Shown: positions 43,501 to 56,400 of the stretch, in pieces
Layout of the letters: the number at the start of each line of letters is the position of its first letter
How positions within the stretch are numbered: the stretch's first letter is position 1
Source of the DNA: Dromaius novaehollandiae
Lineage: Eukaryota > Chordata > Aves > Casuariiformes > Dromaiidae
DNA length: 64,000 bases
Assembly: GCF_036370855.1 (NCBI RefSeq)
Contig: NC_088102.1
Coordinates: 71,805,601-71,869,600, forward strand
Reading direction: 5' to 3'
Position numbers and translations under genes: made by a program
The notes under the pieces: generated by a model
Database searches by the model: none
What the model was told of the DNA's origin: nothing
Seen by the model: the letters and a program-made list of their open reading frames with translations, nothing else

Positions 43501-46500
43501 GAATGCAAGTCATTCTGTTTGCAAAAATATTCGAGATTAAAGTCTTGCTGGGAATCATCAGCTTCATCTGGAGTAGAAGTTCTTCTCGGCCTGAGTAATG
43601 TGTGAGCTTCGCAGTCTCTGGACAAAATAATGGGGAGGTGATATAGCCCAGCAATTATAAACCAGTGCGAAGGATTTTCAGTGACCAATACTATGAGGAG
43701 GTCTTTGTATTTTGGGCTGTTATAATGTTTCAGGGTGGATGGTCAGACTTGCTCCTTGTTTCTGAAAAACCTTGGCCTTAAAGATTTAAGGCAGGAAAGG
43801 ACTTTAGAGCAGACAGTAAGGCCACCTTTGTCTGGTACCCACTCCTTCCTCTCTCCTATTGTGTCTTCTAGACAATGCAGTGGTCAGCATGGCTCACAAA
43901 AAAGGCCCAGAGTCAGCTTCTTGCAGGCATGTGGGAAATTATTTGACTCTGGTACTGGACTTTGCCCATTTGCAAGGATTATTATTCTTCTAATTAGTGC
44001 CATATCCTTCTTGGCAGGCCGGGGCTCTTAGGATTATCACTTCCAGGGTCTCCATGTTATGCACTTGAACCATGGCCTTGCTGAGGGCAGCAATGAGGTG
44101 CTCATTCAGAAATTCAGCTGGGCATCTCCTAATTCACTTGCAGGCTGTATGCTGCTGTTGCCTCGGTCTCTTATTTCTGTTGCTGTCACCACCAGAAGTT
44201 GAAGGACTGATTTGTGCTCTCTGTTTCTCAGGGAGCCCATTTGCAGGGCTGGCAAGAGAGGCAGACACAAAGTTCCCATGTGGTGCTGTAACCAGAGCTT
44301 TTTTTCCACAGGAAAGAAGACTGAAGAAACCTTTGTCACCAACCTGTCTCATGCTGTTAGGATTACCAGCAGTATAAGAGCTCTTCTGATATGAGGCTTG
44401 TTTGTAAGAAGGCAGATTTTCTCTTACAGACTGGCTGTACTTAGGAATAGGGCCATCAAGATGACCTGAGCTAGGAATGCAGTCTGCTGCAAGGGCCTCT
44501 TGAGTTGTCAAATCCACCTCCTACCAACCTATAAAATCTTTTCCATAACCTCTTTGTATTCTGTGTAAGAGGTAGTTCTGAGTTGCTCCTCCTCTGCCCT
44601 TAGTCGTTGGTCCAGACCTAAGTGCCATTTGCAGTGAGATACTAACTAGTACCTTGTACGAGACCTCAGTGGCTGCATGCAAATTTACTGGTGTTGCCAA
44701 CCTTGGTCAGCTAAACTAGCATCCAGTCTGCACCTGGAATGCTGCCTTGAAAGGAGTTGGGCTTGTGTTCAGAAAGGGGATGCTTGTTGTCTTCCTATAA
44801 ACCTTCTTGTCTGCCACAAAACACTGAGCTAAGGGTAGAACGTGACCCCCCCCACCAACACACACACATAGTTTTCCATCTTCTTCCAAGAAATGATGCT
44901 TGGAGGTGTCAAGTGTAGTGATTAACACACCTATCCTCATGCATTTAGCAGGCTTATCCTATATATGGTTCTTGCCAGAGCTGTGCAGACAGTGTCAGCA
45001 GTTTTATACAAGACCTGATAGGTAGGTTGGCTTGTGGGGCTTTGTTTGCAGCTTTGTTTTATTTTGTTAAGGGGAGACAGCTTGCCTGTAGAGCGTCTGT
45101 TTTGCTGTGTAACTAGCTGGCTGTGCCTTCTCAGCATCAAAGCCCCTGATCATGTGTTGCTGGAGAAAAACAAGGGGCCTTGCGCTAAGAAAGCAGAGAA
45201 TGCAAAAAAGCTGATGGAAGTGGAGTTGCTCGGGAGCACTATTTAAGGGCAGCTTGAGCTGTTTATGATCCCTAAAGCTTTACGCTGTACCTTGATGGGC
45301 TAATCTTCTGCAACCTACTGTAATCAGGTACCAATTAATCACATGACCCAGCAAAGCCAGCTAGGCATCTAATCCAAAGTCACTCATGCATCGGAGAGGT
45401 TCTTGGCGCATTTTGCTAAGGTGGGCAGAAAAGCCACACGGTACAATAATAAGTCCTCTCCCAGTGCTTTCCCCCAAATGAGAGTCTTTAAAAAAAAAGA
45501 AAGAGAAAAGGGAAGGGCTTGTAATATTTTCTGAGTGCCCAACTTCAATCTTCTGACAAAGGCTGTGTCCTCTGAAGGTGCTTAGCTGCTGCAGTGTGAG
45601 AGCTCTTCTCCCTTTCAGAATCAATTAGTTCCCCAAAATCCAGTTTTGAAAATTGTGGCTCAGAGTCAAATTCTTTCTCTCATAATCTGAACTGAACTTG
45701 TCAGGATCCCAGTGAAGCTGGCAAAAATTTGATGGTTCGTTTTCTTGATTTACCTCCCAAATTCAGTTTGGAATGGCTGGTCTATGTGAAACAAAGGCTG
45801 AATGAAGCATTTAGGTCTGAATCCAGCTCTCTTTCGGAGGTTTGGGTTACCTCTCTTCTTAAGGAGATGTGTATATAAAAATAGCCAAATAGTTTCTCCA
45901 GCGTCTGCTTTGGCTTTACCGCTCCACTAATCATAATCCTGTGCATGACATCACTACTGCCTAATATTAATCCTTGGAGAGCTGCCTGCCCTGTAGACAT
46001 GTACAGGGATGATCGTGAATACAGAAGACCATCAGGTTGGTGCAGGTCACTGCTGATGCCCAAAATTCAAGAGGAAAACCAAAGTGCTGGTTGGAAGTAG
46101 ACTTGGAAACATTGCCCTTCAAGCTAGGGAAGATCTAATGTTCTGCTCCATGAGGCAATTGCAGCCCTTATCTCAGGGACTCTTCTTTCTGCTAGAGGAC
46201 CAGACAGAGATGTGTGACAGCCTGGGCCAGAAACATGTGGCATGTAGTACCACATGGACTTCAGTCCTCAAACGCAGAAAAAACCTGTTGCATTGTGAGA
46301 TTTTCTGTCCCAGTTCTACAGGTTGCTGACACTTTGACTTTGCAGAAAACTGAAGAAAGAGCAAACCTCTGTTTTCCAAGTGCAGTTACTCTTTCGTCAA
46401 AAGGACTGAAAACTGCTGGTTCTCTCCCAGTTGCTCAGTAAGATGTGCCTAATAGTTGCCACAGGGCAAATGTGATTCAGGAGGATTCTTCTCCTCCGGA

Positions 46501-49500
46501 CCGGTCACAAACAGTTTCTGCGTTGAGGTGCTCATTTGCTTTTGCTCCTTGCTTGTCTCCTTCAGCCAGTGGGTGTTGTTGCTTTGCAAGGGCTTGTGCA
46601 CGCTGGGGATTTCCAAACCACAGTACATATCTCGCTGCCTCAGAAGGTGAGGCCCAAGCTGGAAGTGATTCCACAACGCAGGGCGTCAGGAGGCAGATGG
46701 AGGAGGGGGATGGTTAATTTTCCTGTGCTGTGCGCAGTAGAGTTTGGTTCAGTGGACCTGTTCCTGACATGGAAGAGGGTTTCTGCACTTGCCCACTGTG
46801 ATGCGGAGGGTGTTACCCACATGACTCCATTTTGTGTGCTAGGATGAATAAAACTAGAGCCTATTGCATTATCATTTATACATGAACGTCCAGTTCCTGA
46901 ACCATGCAGAAGATCAGCAGCGTTAGATTATATGAAGGCTGCCAGCAACATTACCACAAGCTTGCTTTGGACAAAAAATGGGGAGCAGCCATGGAGTGGA
47001 AGTGGAGATGGGGGGTTTATCCCTGGCACAGCACCAGGCAAATAGGGCTACATACTGTGGGTGAACAGTGCTGTTCAGAGCCAGATGAGCACTGCTATAT
47101 TGCTCCTGCAGTGCAGGCATCTCCCTGGGAGATATGCCTCCAGTTTGCTGTCCAGCCTTGGTCGTGTTACTAGCAAGGTTTGCAAATGCTGGGATGCTGC
47201 AGCTGCTCCCGGGATGGCTTTCCTTTGGGTTACTTAGACTAGACTGAACAAAAGCACTTTTCCTTGCTTTTCATGTTGGTTAAGCAAATACAACAGTCTA
47301 ATTATTTCTCTTCTTGGCTTCATCCCATCACTCCTCACTTTACACTTGCAAATCAGTTGAACTTCTCTCCATCTTCCAGGCACTCCAGCCCTTGGTGTAA
47401 CTGCTGCTGCTGTCTTCTAGCCAGATTCTAGGCATTTAGCTTTTTCTCCCAAGATGCTAAGTTGCTTTCTTTGGCTTCTCACCATGAGTTTTTAACAATT
47501 GCCTTCTCAAGCTGGTCAATATTTTCCTGGTAACAAAGTGCTTGCCGTGGAACTACTCCAGCAGCCACTGTGACAGAGGAGTTATGTTCCTTAGCTTTGC
47601 AGCTGTGTTTCTCCACTTGGGGGGACAAGCACAGACCCCCCCTCCACACCCCCTTCCCCAGGTTGCTTCTGTCAGCAGGGCTCCAGAAGTCTTCATCAAG
47701 CTGAGGTCTTTCCAAGGTGCCTGAAGTAGCTCATCCACTTGTGTGCCTGTGAGGGGTTGTATCATTCCCCAGGACTTTGCAAAGGGATGTGCTCTGACAC
47801 AAAGGGGCAATAAATAGGTCACATGAGCAAGGTTGTTAAGCTCTGACAAGTAATTGCACAAGAATGCTCTGGTGCTAGGGTGAGAGCTCATGCAAATGCA
47901 GGCAAACAAGTCTGCACTATGCCCTGAGACATTTGTGAGTGAGCTTAACAGTCCAGGTTTGAAAGCGCGGACACCAGCAGCCAGAGAGAAGTGGTCTGGG
48001 CAGTGGTCAGCTTGAGGCAGATCTGATCACCTCTGAGGTGGGAAGCTTTTTACTAACCTTGTAAGGGGAGGGGTGTGGAAACTTCAAGTATAAAGATGAG
48101 AGAGACAGAAGACTCTTCTGGGCCGGAATGAAAACTGGGGGAGCTGGGGAACATGGTATTCAGACCAAGGTTCATACTTAAAAGCTATTAGCCTGGCACC
48201 CAAGGAAGATGCTTTGATGACCTGTGTTGCAGCTGTCAGTCTGAGCCCTTTCTGTCTAGGAAGGAATCAAATGGGGAAAAAGTGCCTGGCCAAAAAAATA
48301 AAAGCACATCTTCCATGGAGAAAAGGAAGGCAAACAGTGCTGCAGGGAGGGGAGGGGAAGGGCAGTGCTGCTGTGCAAATACAGCGCGGGTATGCTAAGC
48401 AGTTGCTGGTTCCAGGCAGAGATGTTCCGGTGAGTCAGTGTTACTTTTTGTGAAGGCTTCAGCTCTCTAAATTCTGTAGTAGGTTTGCTTAGAAGGCTAA
48501 CTTGTCCACAAGCTTATCTGTTTATACGGCTTCTAAAGAGTATGAGGTAAAGCAAAGAACATACATATTTATGTGTGTGTGTGTGTGTGTATATATATTG
48601 CTGAATGACTAAGTGTCGGTGCAGTAAGGAATGGATTTGCAAGCTACTGTTAAGGCTTGTGTTTGAGTCAGGGATGGCAAGTGATCATTGCTACTGAACT
48701 TTTTGTTTTAAAGCTAAACTCATACCTCTCTATGTGACATGTTGAATAGAGGGTTTGGGTTCTTAAACTAACCTCTTTCTGCAGAGGGACCCAGAGGATT
48801 ATGGAATTTGCCTTGCCATCACAGAAACTGGGAGGAAAAAGTTCTCCACTGCTTCAGTAGGAACAGCTCATTGATGGCTTTTGATTTGACTTTGTAGGTA
48901 CGAGTGTGTTGACAATTGTCAGCGCTGAGCAAAAAATAATGGCATGTTGGCATCGTGCAGAAAAGGGCTTGAACTTTGCTGTATCAAATTTAAAAGTGTG
49001 CTCAAATAATAGGCTGGCTTTACAACTGGGTGAACTAGTACAGTGTTGGTGAGATCACTGCTAGATTGGGACAAACTTTCACAAATAGTTTCTGGTGGCT
49101 GTGCTGGTTTAAATTGTTGCTGCCCTTCCTCCTGTTCCCTGCCTTACGCTGTGCAAAAGTTTGTGCAGCTGGCTAAAAATGACTCAACTGAAAACCAGAA
49201 AGTCTCACTGTGGCTTTAGTGAAGTTGTAAGTAGCCTTTTATGAGCATCTGATGCCTAGCCCCTACTCAAAGGTGCTTAGTGCTCAACTGCTTTGGGAGT
49301 GGAAGCACCAGACTGTCAATGCAAGGAGAGCTTTAGATCTGGAAATACCTTTACCTCCTCTTCTAGCGAGCAAGTGTAGCTGAGATGAAACAAGTTGGTG
49401 CTTAGGAAGGACATCACCGGCTTGCTATAAGAGCTGCACAGTATGCAGCCTCTCAAAATACCATTTCTCTGAACCCCCAGGAAGGAGGATTCTTTGCCTG

Positions 49501-52500
49501 GCAAATGAAATGCATGTTTAGTTCCAGAAATACCTTCAAGCATCCATCAAGAGAGCTTTTGCACTTCTTGCTGAGATGATCTGGCCCACACCATGCCCTG
49601 TTCTCTCAGCCGGGACTACTGCTTCCTGCCCTGCTCCTTATAGAAACAGTACACAGGCCTAAGACATTGTAACACCTGATCCGAGAAGCTCTGTTTGTTG
49701 TGCCTGCAACTGAGTGTTTTTTGCCAGAATATAATTCGGAGTCAGCGCTTGCAGGCAAATGCACAGTGATACAGTCTTTTGAGTGCTGTGAAGATCACAG
49801 AGCATTATATGAGTTTGATACAGGGGAACAAGGGGTCTTTTCCTCCCCTCAACTCAACTGTTAAATTAGGGTGGAGAAGGGGTTCAGGTCGACCCAAGAG
49901 TGAAATGTTTTAGGTCCTTCTCTTACTGAAGGGGAAAAACAAAAAGGCACCTTCTCTTGTTATACTAAAACTGGAACTTAAAGGGCCTCTGTTTCTGGTC
50001 TTGTCCAAAAGGCAATAATCCCACATGCCAACAAAGCAATCCTGACATTCAGTTTATCAGCTTTCGATGCAAGGAAGACTGGACAAGTGTTGGTGCTATG
50101 TTCTAAAGAAGAGTTTAATGAATCCTGACTCATTTCTGTACTCCCTGAGCTTTTCCTTCCATTCCCATTTTCCAATAACCTGGTTCACAACATACCGCTG
50201 AGCAAATGTTCCTGTTCCGCAAGCCAGTTGTGATGAACTGCAATCTGTTGGGTATTCTCTTACTTCGCTGTCTTGGCCTAAAAGTGTGGAGTTAGGAGGC
50301 AGCATGGTTGGGGGAGGAAGGGATGGTAAGCAAAAGACTTACCCAACCCAGAATAACGCATCTGCCTTTTGCACTGCTGTTAAGTTCCTTGCTCAGTGAT
50401 GTTACTGGCTGCCAGCTTGTGAGACTTCTTTTGATTTTGTTGTTCCTTCTCTCTAAAGAGGTGGCAGATGGGGAATAGTTTGGAGTGCACTAGCAAAGGT
50501 TTTCTTAACTGATCTCTTTTGTAGAGCCCATTCAACACTTCCAGCTAATATGGACCAACCCCACATGTCTGGTCATGTCCTCTTGCTGACAGTACTTCTG
50601 CTCTGCCCTGGGTGCCTGAAATGGTAGAGAGAGAGGACAAAAGATGCTGTAAAAGATACTTTTACCAGCTTGAACATAGTCTGAGGAGGCTGGCCTTGTG
50701 CCTAGCATGATGGACTGAAACAGTTGTGTAACACACAGGAAACTATCTGCATTCATTTGCAAACAGGACCCTGGAGCAGTTTGGAAACGAAAAATGGAAG
50801 AGGGGCTTTAGGCACTGTGAATTGTCTAGGAGGCTCTCCCGGCTTCCCCAGTGACTCGCATCTAGAGAGCGCAGACTCTGCCCAGCTAATGCTTAGCCCT
50901 ACCTTACTGGGGAGATTTTGGGGGTGAGTCTGATGACTGCCACTCTGCACTGACCCAAGGCTATGGGCTGCCCTATGTCCATTATTCTGCCCAGCATGAT
51001 TTGCCTGGCAATGCCGACCATCTGTGGACTCTATTCTCTAGCTAGGACATAAATGCAAAGCCTTAAGGAAGCTGTGAGCTCTCTGGCACCACTGCTTTGC
51101 TGAAAGGGAGTTGTGATGCCAAAAGGACATTACAGCTTGACTTCAGGCTTCTGATTTGATTGGAGGAAAACCTGAATGGCTGAGGTTCCTGCACATGGAG
51201 TTGCTCCTTCCTTGCATTTGAAAGGCAGTCAGACATAGCATCCACTGACCCGGGGATCTCCTCCTTCAGTTCCAGGGAGGTGTGTGGTCTCTCAGCACTG
51301 TGCTGTGTGATGCCCTGATGACCATGGACGTGATGCTCTGCACAGCCTCCATCTTCAATCTCTGCGCTATCAGTGTGGATCGGTAAGTGCCTCTCTCCTC
51401 TTCATGCCTTCCTTCCCATGCTGGAGGAAGTGGATCATGCAGGTAGTTCTGTATCCTGGCACCAAGCTGCTTCCATATGTGCCCCTGCAGGAATCACATG
51501 CAGAGTGAGAACAGGGCCAAACAAATCCTGTCCTTTCTCTGCTGCTGTGCCCTTTGGCTGCAGAGAGACTGGGTCCTATTTTCTCCCTAAGGAGGATGTT
51601 CTGCACTACCATTCTCCTTCGTTGCTGGCTTTGTGTCCCATCAGTAGCCTCACGGTGGCCAAGCTGAAAGCACAGTTGTGTGACTAGGACAGAACTATCC
51701 CTTAGGGTGCTCTTCTAATGAGGAAGACTAGTTGTAGCCCAGACCTCAGCTACGTAAGTAAATTAAAAGGGGGGCTCATTGAGCAGTGAAGGACAGTGGC
51801 AAGCAGTTTTGGGAGGAGTCCCTTATGTCCCCCGTGGTAACACCACCATCCTATCGCTGACTCACCTGGGGTCTGTGCTGGCAGGTTTATCGCTGTTTCA
51901 GTCCCACTGAACTACAACCGGCGGCAGATCGACCTGCGGCAGTTGATCCTGATCTCCACCACTTGGATCTTCGCCTTTGCTGTGGCATCCCCAGTCATAT
52001 TTGGCCTCAACAATGTCCCGAACCGGGACCCCAGCTTGTGTCAGTTGGAGGATGACAACTACATTGTGTACTCCTCCATCTGTTCCTTCTTTATCCCCTG
52101 CCCTGTCATGCTGGTGCTCTACTGCGCCATGTTCCAAGGACTCAAGCGCTGGGAAGAAGCTCGGAAGTCCAAGCTGAGGGGCAGCATCTATGGGGGCAGC
52201 AGGAAGCTCTATCACCCCTCGCCCTTCATTGACAGAGAACAGGCTGGACTGGAGCCAGATGAGTGCAACCCTTTCACCCACTCCGGCCCTCCCCTGTCTG
52301 GGGACTACGTGATGAACAATGGGGTCCAGACTATCTCCTACCCGCACCTCAAATACCCACACCCGGGACATAAACAGAAACAGGCCAAGATCAACGGCCG
52401 GGAGCGAAAGGCCATGAGGGTGCTGCCTGTTGTCGTTGGTGAGTAACAGTCTGCCATGGTCAGGAAAGGGTGGGAAACATGCTGCGTTGACTTAAAACAA

Positions 52501-53403
52501 ATTCAGTCTGACAGGACTTGCTTGAGCCTGGGTAAGTGAATACAGGTTGGGTTTCTTTGTAGACTCCCCTACCAGGAGTCAGACTTCCCAGGCATGGTTG
52601 CTTGTGCAGCAATGAGAGCTGTCACTCTAAGAACACACTGAGTTTTTTCATTGCTGGAGGAGGTGAGGGTGGGATAAAGCCACCTCCCTCTTACTCCACT
52701 GCCCAGTGCCAAGTCTTTGCTGCTGCTGCTCCTCCTCCCTTTGACACGTGGACTTGTGTTTTAACACCCATCTTCCCCTTGCTACTGTGGAACAGTCTGG
52801 CTGCAGCGTAAGGCAGGGAGACGTGCCTTACCCATCTGTTGTTGTGACAGGACAGCTACAAGTTTATCAAGTGAACATCTCAGTATCCCTTTGATCCATA
52901 GTGTCAACAAACACTACCCTTAGGAAAGAACGTATGTACGCTGCTTATAATTTGACCTTTTCTGCAAAGTAAACTTGTGCTTCCTGGTATCTTAAATGCA
53001 AATCCAAAATGATACATAACTTAGACTTATCTTTGTCAACTACTGAAAGGGCTTCTCTACACATCAGCATGTCTGCTGTTTTTTCCCCTAGCACTCTGAA
53101 CTGTCTGCATTCTTGTTTGGCCCAGTTTGCATTTCTTGCTAAATTAAACCCTTTCATAATACTCATGTGACTTTTTCTCTCTTTAATATCCTTCTGGCAG
53201 GTGCTTTCCTCTTCTGCTGGACACCTTTTTTTGTCGTCCACATTACAAGGGCTCTCTGCAAGTCCTGCATCATTCCTCCTCAAGTCACCAGCATTGTCAC
53301 TTGGCTGGGTTACGTCAACAGTGCTGTCAACCCCATCATTTATACAGTTTTCAATGCAGAGTTCAGGAACTTCTTCCGCAAAGTCTTGCACCTCTTCTGC
53401 TGA
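37300..53403 (+). CDS. DRD4: DRD4, D4 dopamine receptor, complete coding region (4 exons)
   Basis: DRD4 is a D2-class, Gi-coupled dopamine receptor with seven membrane segments. Exons 37300-37572, 51270-51382, 51885-52438 and 53201-53403 have consensus splice sites and matching phases, and give 380 residues. Diagnostic residues are Asp76 (2.50, in LAVADLL), Cys104, Asp111 (3.32, the amine anchor, in [11 protein letters not shown]), DRF at 128-130 as in human D4, YSSICSF in segment 5, CWTPFF with Trp320, and NPIIY at 357-361. The chain ends in Cys380, a likely palmitoylation site. N-glycosylation signals are NGS (Asn3) and NGT (Asn13). The third intracellular loop is about 85 residues and lacks the 16-residue Pro-rich repeats of the human exon 3 VNTR. 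Intron 1 is 13.7 kb; introns 2 and 3 are 0.5 and 0.76 kb. Confidence 0.97.
37573..51269 (+). other. DRD4: DRD4 intron 1
   Basis: This 13.7 kb intron is far longer than the human one, where the whole gene is about 3.4 kb. No embedded gene was recognised. It contains a 19-base direct duplication near 41751-41790 (GGGGCCTTAATGAGAAA units) and a TG/TA repeat near 48573-48598. The many short open frames look random. Confidence 0.85.
48572..48598 (+). repeat. Short (TG)n(TA)n microsatellite
   Basis: About nine TG units are followed by four TA units within DRD4 intron 1. This is a simple repeat with no further signal. Confidence 0.85.
51270..51382 (+). CDS. DRD4: DRD4 coding exon 2 (TM3)
   Basis: A 113-base exon between CTTCAG and GTAAGT, the same size as I recall for human DRD4 exon 2. 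It encodes [20 protein letters not shown] and then [17 protein letters not shown], leaving phase 2. Confidence 0.96.
51885..52438 (+). CDS. DRD4: DRD4 coding exon 3 (TM4, TM5, third intracellular loop)
   Basis: A 554-base exon between TGGCAG and GTGAGT. It encodes [16 protein letters not shown]4, the second extracellular loop with [21 protein letters not shown]5, and a loop rich in Tyr, His, Gly and Pro. It ends [17 protein letters not shown], identical in the last 14 residues to recalled human D4. Confidence 0.96.
53201..53403 (+). CDS. DRD4: DRD4 coding exon 4 (TM6, TM7, C-terminus)
   Basis: Acceptor TCTGGCAG precedes [19 protein letters not shown], then [19 protein letters not shown] and [14 protein letters not shown], then TGA at 53401-53403. 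The short C-terminal tail ending in Cys is typical of D2-class receptors. Confidence 0.97.
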
Positions 53404-53457
53404 GTGTACTGGAACTGGACAGGAGAAGGAGAGACCTGGATATTTTTTGTATAGTTC

Positions 53458-53463
53458 ATTAAA
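53458..53463 (+). terminator. DRD4: DRD4 polyadenylation signal (ATTAAA)
   Basis: ATTAAA lies 55 bases after the DRD4 stop codon, with a GT-rich stretch (TGTTGTTGGGGTG) about 30 bases further on. This predicts a very short 3' UTR of about 75-80 bases. Confidence 0.65.
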
Positions 53464-56400
53464 GTTCTATTTCTGCCTAAGGTCTGCTCATGTTGTTGGG
53501 GTGAAGGGAAGGAGGAGAGATGGCAGTTAAAGGATAATGGTTGCCAGCTCTTTGTCTCCACTACAAAGAGTTACAGGTAAGTACCAGTGGATAGAGCTTG
53601 GATACTCTCCCCATTGGATACTGCTTGTGTAGTCAAGTTTTTAAACACTTGGTGCTTGATGTAAGCAGCAGGAGATGCCACAAGAAAGCATGGATGTTCT
53701 CAAAAGAGTTCTTGCTTTGGATTCAGCTGTTTCTTCTAGTTTGGGCTCCTCTTAGCACAAGGGCAGTCACTAAGCAAAATACACACCACCCCACAAGCCA
53801 CGAAGGCAGAAAAGAGCTTTGAAGCATGCACCTGCTCTGGCCCTGAGAGTCACAGACATGTTCACTGCTCTCAGCCCCTGCATGGGGGAAATCCTACCAC
53901 CTGCTGTCTCAGGAAGGGTTACTGAAGAGCCATCTGGCACACAGCCCTCCCTTACTGCACTCCACCCTGGCAAGGCCCCTTTCCACGGATTCCGTAGGAA
54001 TTAAACTGCGAGGAAAATCCAAGCTCGTGGCTGCAGAGCAAATTCAAGCCCTGTTGGAAGTGCGCTAGGAAACAGTCAGTGTCTCCCAGAGCTGCTCTCG
54101 GATGCTGGGCTGCCGCCTCCACCCTGGTGAAGAAGGTCCAGAGGGAGCCCAAAAGGGCGATTGCAAGTTATGGACTCCCCCTCCCCACAAGTCTATTTTA
54201 GTTCAAAACTGGCTTTGGGCAGAGCTACAGCAAACTTTTAGCCTGGCACAGGTGTTTCAGGAGGGCTAAGAGGCTGTTTCCCTTAGTTAGTCATAAGCCA
54301 TGCCAACTCTGGAGCGATGTCCTGTGTGCTGTGCGAGGTGCATTCAGCTGTCGCTGAACCTGCCGTGGCCTCTTCTGGCTGCCTGGAGTGCTGTTGGGGC
54401 TCTTAACAGGGCTTGTGAGGTACCTTCTCAAGCACAGTCCATGGACAGGGCGCTATGGAGAAAAAAAAAATTAATCTGATTTCCCATATGGTCACGCTGC
54501 AGATGAGGGTGTATCTACCTGCACATCCTCCCCTCCCCCTCCCCTTAATACTTCTAAATTCAAAGGCCAATTTTACTTGTGTTTGACAAAGGGATGTTAA
54601 GGGCCTACAAAAAAAAAAAAACCTCAAGATAAGCAACAGTCAGATAAAAACCAAAGAGCACCTCTTCCATGCTGATGCTCCCTCTGAAGGAAGGGCAGCA
54701 GAGGAGCTCGGCCAGCTGGCTATTGGCCATGAGCACCCACGTGTGAGAACAAGCACCCTTCTTAGGCAGCAGAGAAGAACCACTGTCATTTGCTTTGCTG
54801 CTCCTGGAAGATGTTTTCTGATATTTATTGTTCTCCACAGCCAAATATAAATACTGGCATTTGGGGCAGTATGATAAATGTAAAGGATTGGCGGTATCAA
54901 AGACGGACAACCAAACTGTCCTCAAGGCCTGGCACGTGACAGGGAGGCTTCTTCATAGCTCAGAAAGGACATTTGCCGGGTAGGTGTGAATTTAAAGAGC
55001 AGCAGCCCCTTCTAAGCACCCAGCTTTCAATTGCAGGGAAACTCTAGCGGGCTGGAGACAGAAGCTGCATTTACATCTGCATTGGTGTTTCACATACAGA
55101 CATCCCAAACTGACCTGCTCCCCCTTCTTTTCATATCACTTTGGGCAGGAATTTCAGCTTGTGCATGTAACAGTGGCTTGACCCCCAATACTCCTAACAC
55201 AGCAGGAAGGCCAGCCCCTGGCAGAGAAATGCCAAAATTTGGCAAAGACCTGGAGAAATCGGATGGCAGAGGGATCGTCCAGGTCAATGCTGTGCTTCTA
55301 ATACAACAGCTTTAATTGCTTTGGGGCAGCAGGCTCTTGCACACACGCACACACAGAGCTGATGTCTCCAGTGGCTTTTCCAAGCGCATTGGCAATAATA
55401 CGAGAAAGACCACCTCAAGACAAGAATCATTTATGCCTCCCAGCACGCAGCAATGCGTGTCTAATTAAGACACTGACGGCTCCCAGCCACTCTCGTTACA
55501 AGCTCACGAAACAGAGCTCTTGCCTTGCTAATTGTCATGGTGTCCCGCTTGGGAATGGTGATAGCGCTCAGGCTGCTGTAGCGCAGGACCTGCAGTCCTA
55601 GCAGGGATAAGATTTACAAAGGTCCTCGTAAGAATATCTGCGACTGCCTAGTAATAGTTTTAGATACACACATGCCCAAATGCACAATTATGTTATTGCT
55701 AGGCCTCCAAAATTACTTATCAAGCTGAACAATACATGCCAGAAACCATTCCTAGCCTGCTGAAAATCCTTTCTCCCTTTTGGTAAACCTGAACACAGTG
55801 ACGCCAAGGGTAGCCCAAGGGAGGGGATAATGCTTTCCTCTGAGGCTCAGGAGGGAAGAATATTATTATTGCACAAAACAACAGTCTTCCGACTAATGAT
55901 TTTTAGATCTGGTTATTATCTTTCCAATGGGTAATTTGTTTGCTTGGAAACAAAGAAGAAAATTGTGCAGGGAGTTCTTAAGATTTTCTTTGACTAAGGG
56001 TAACAATTGTTCAATCAATTTATCATCTACAAATAAACACAATTCCCACAATGATTGTATTTTAAGTTTTCAAGTTCCACATTTTCAGTCCTTTGGTGGG
56101 GACAGCTGCCCAGGATACCAGGGCTCTGATGAGAAACTCTGTGACAGCTTTAAATGTAGATGATTGATGCCTACAATTTTTCAGGTACAAATTTTTCAGG
56201 CATCTGTTTGCCTAGGACCTGGAGGGAGTTTCTTTGCCTCCCTCCGAACAACCCAGAACTCCTTGCTGGTAAACATCAGCAATGGGTTTCTTTTTAACCC
56301 ATTTTCAAACACAAACCATTCCCATTACACAAACATGAGACTTGGTAAGTTTGGATTCATTATCATATCCCAGCTCACTTCTTTATGTAGTTATAATCTT

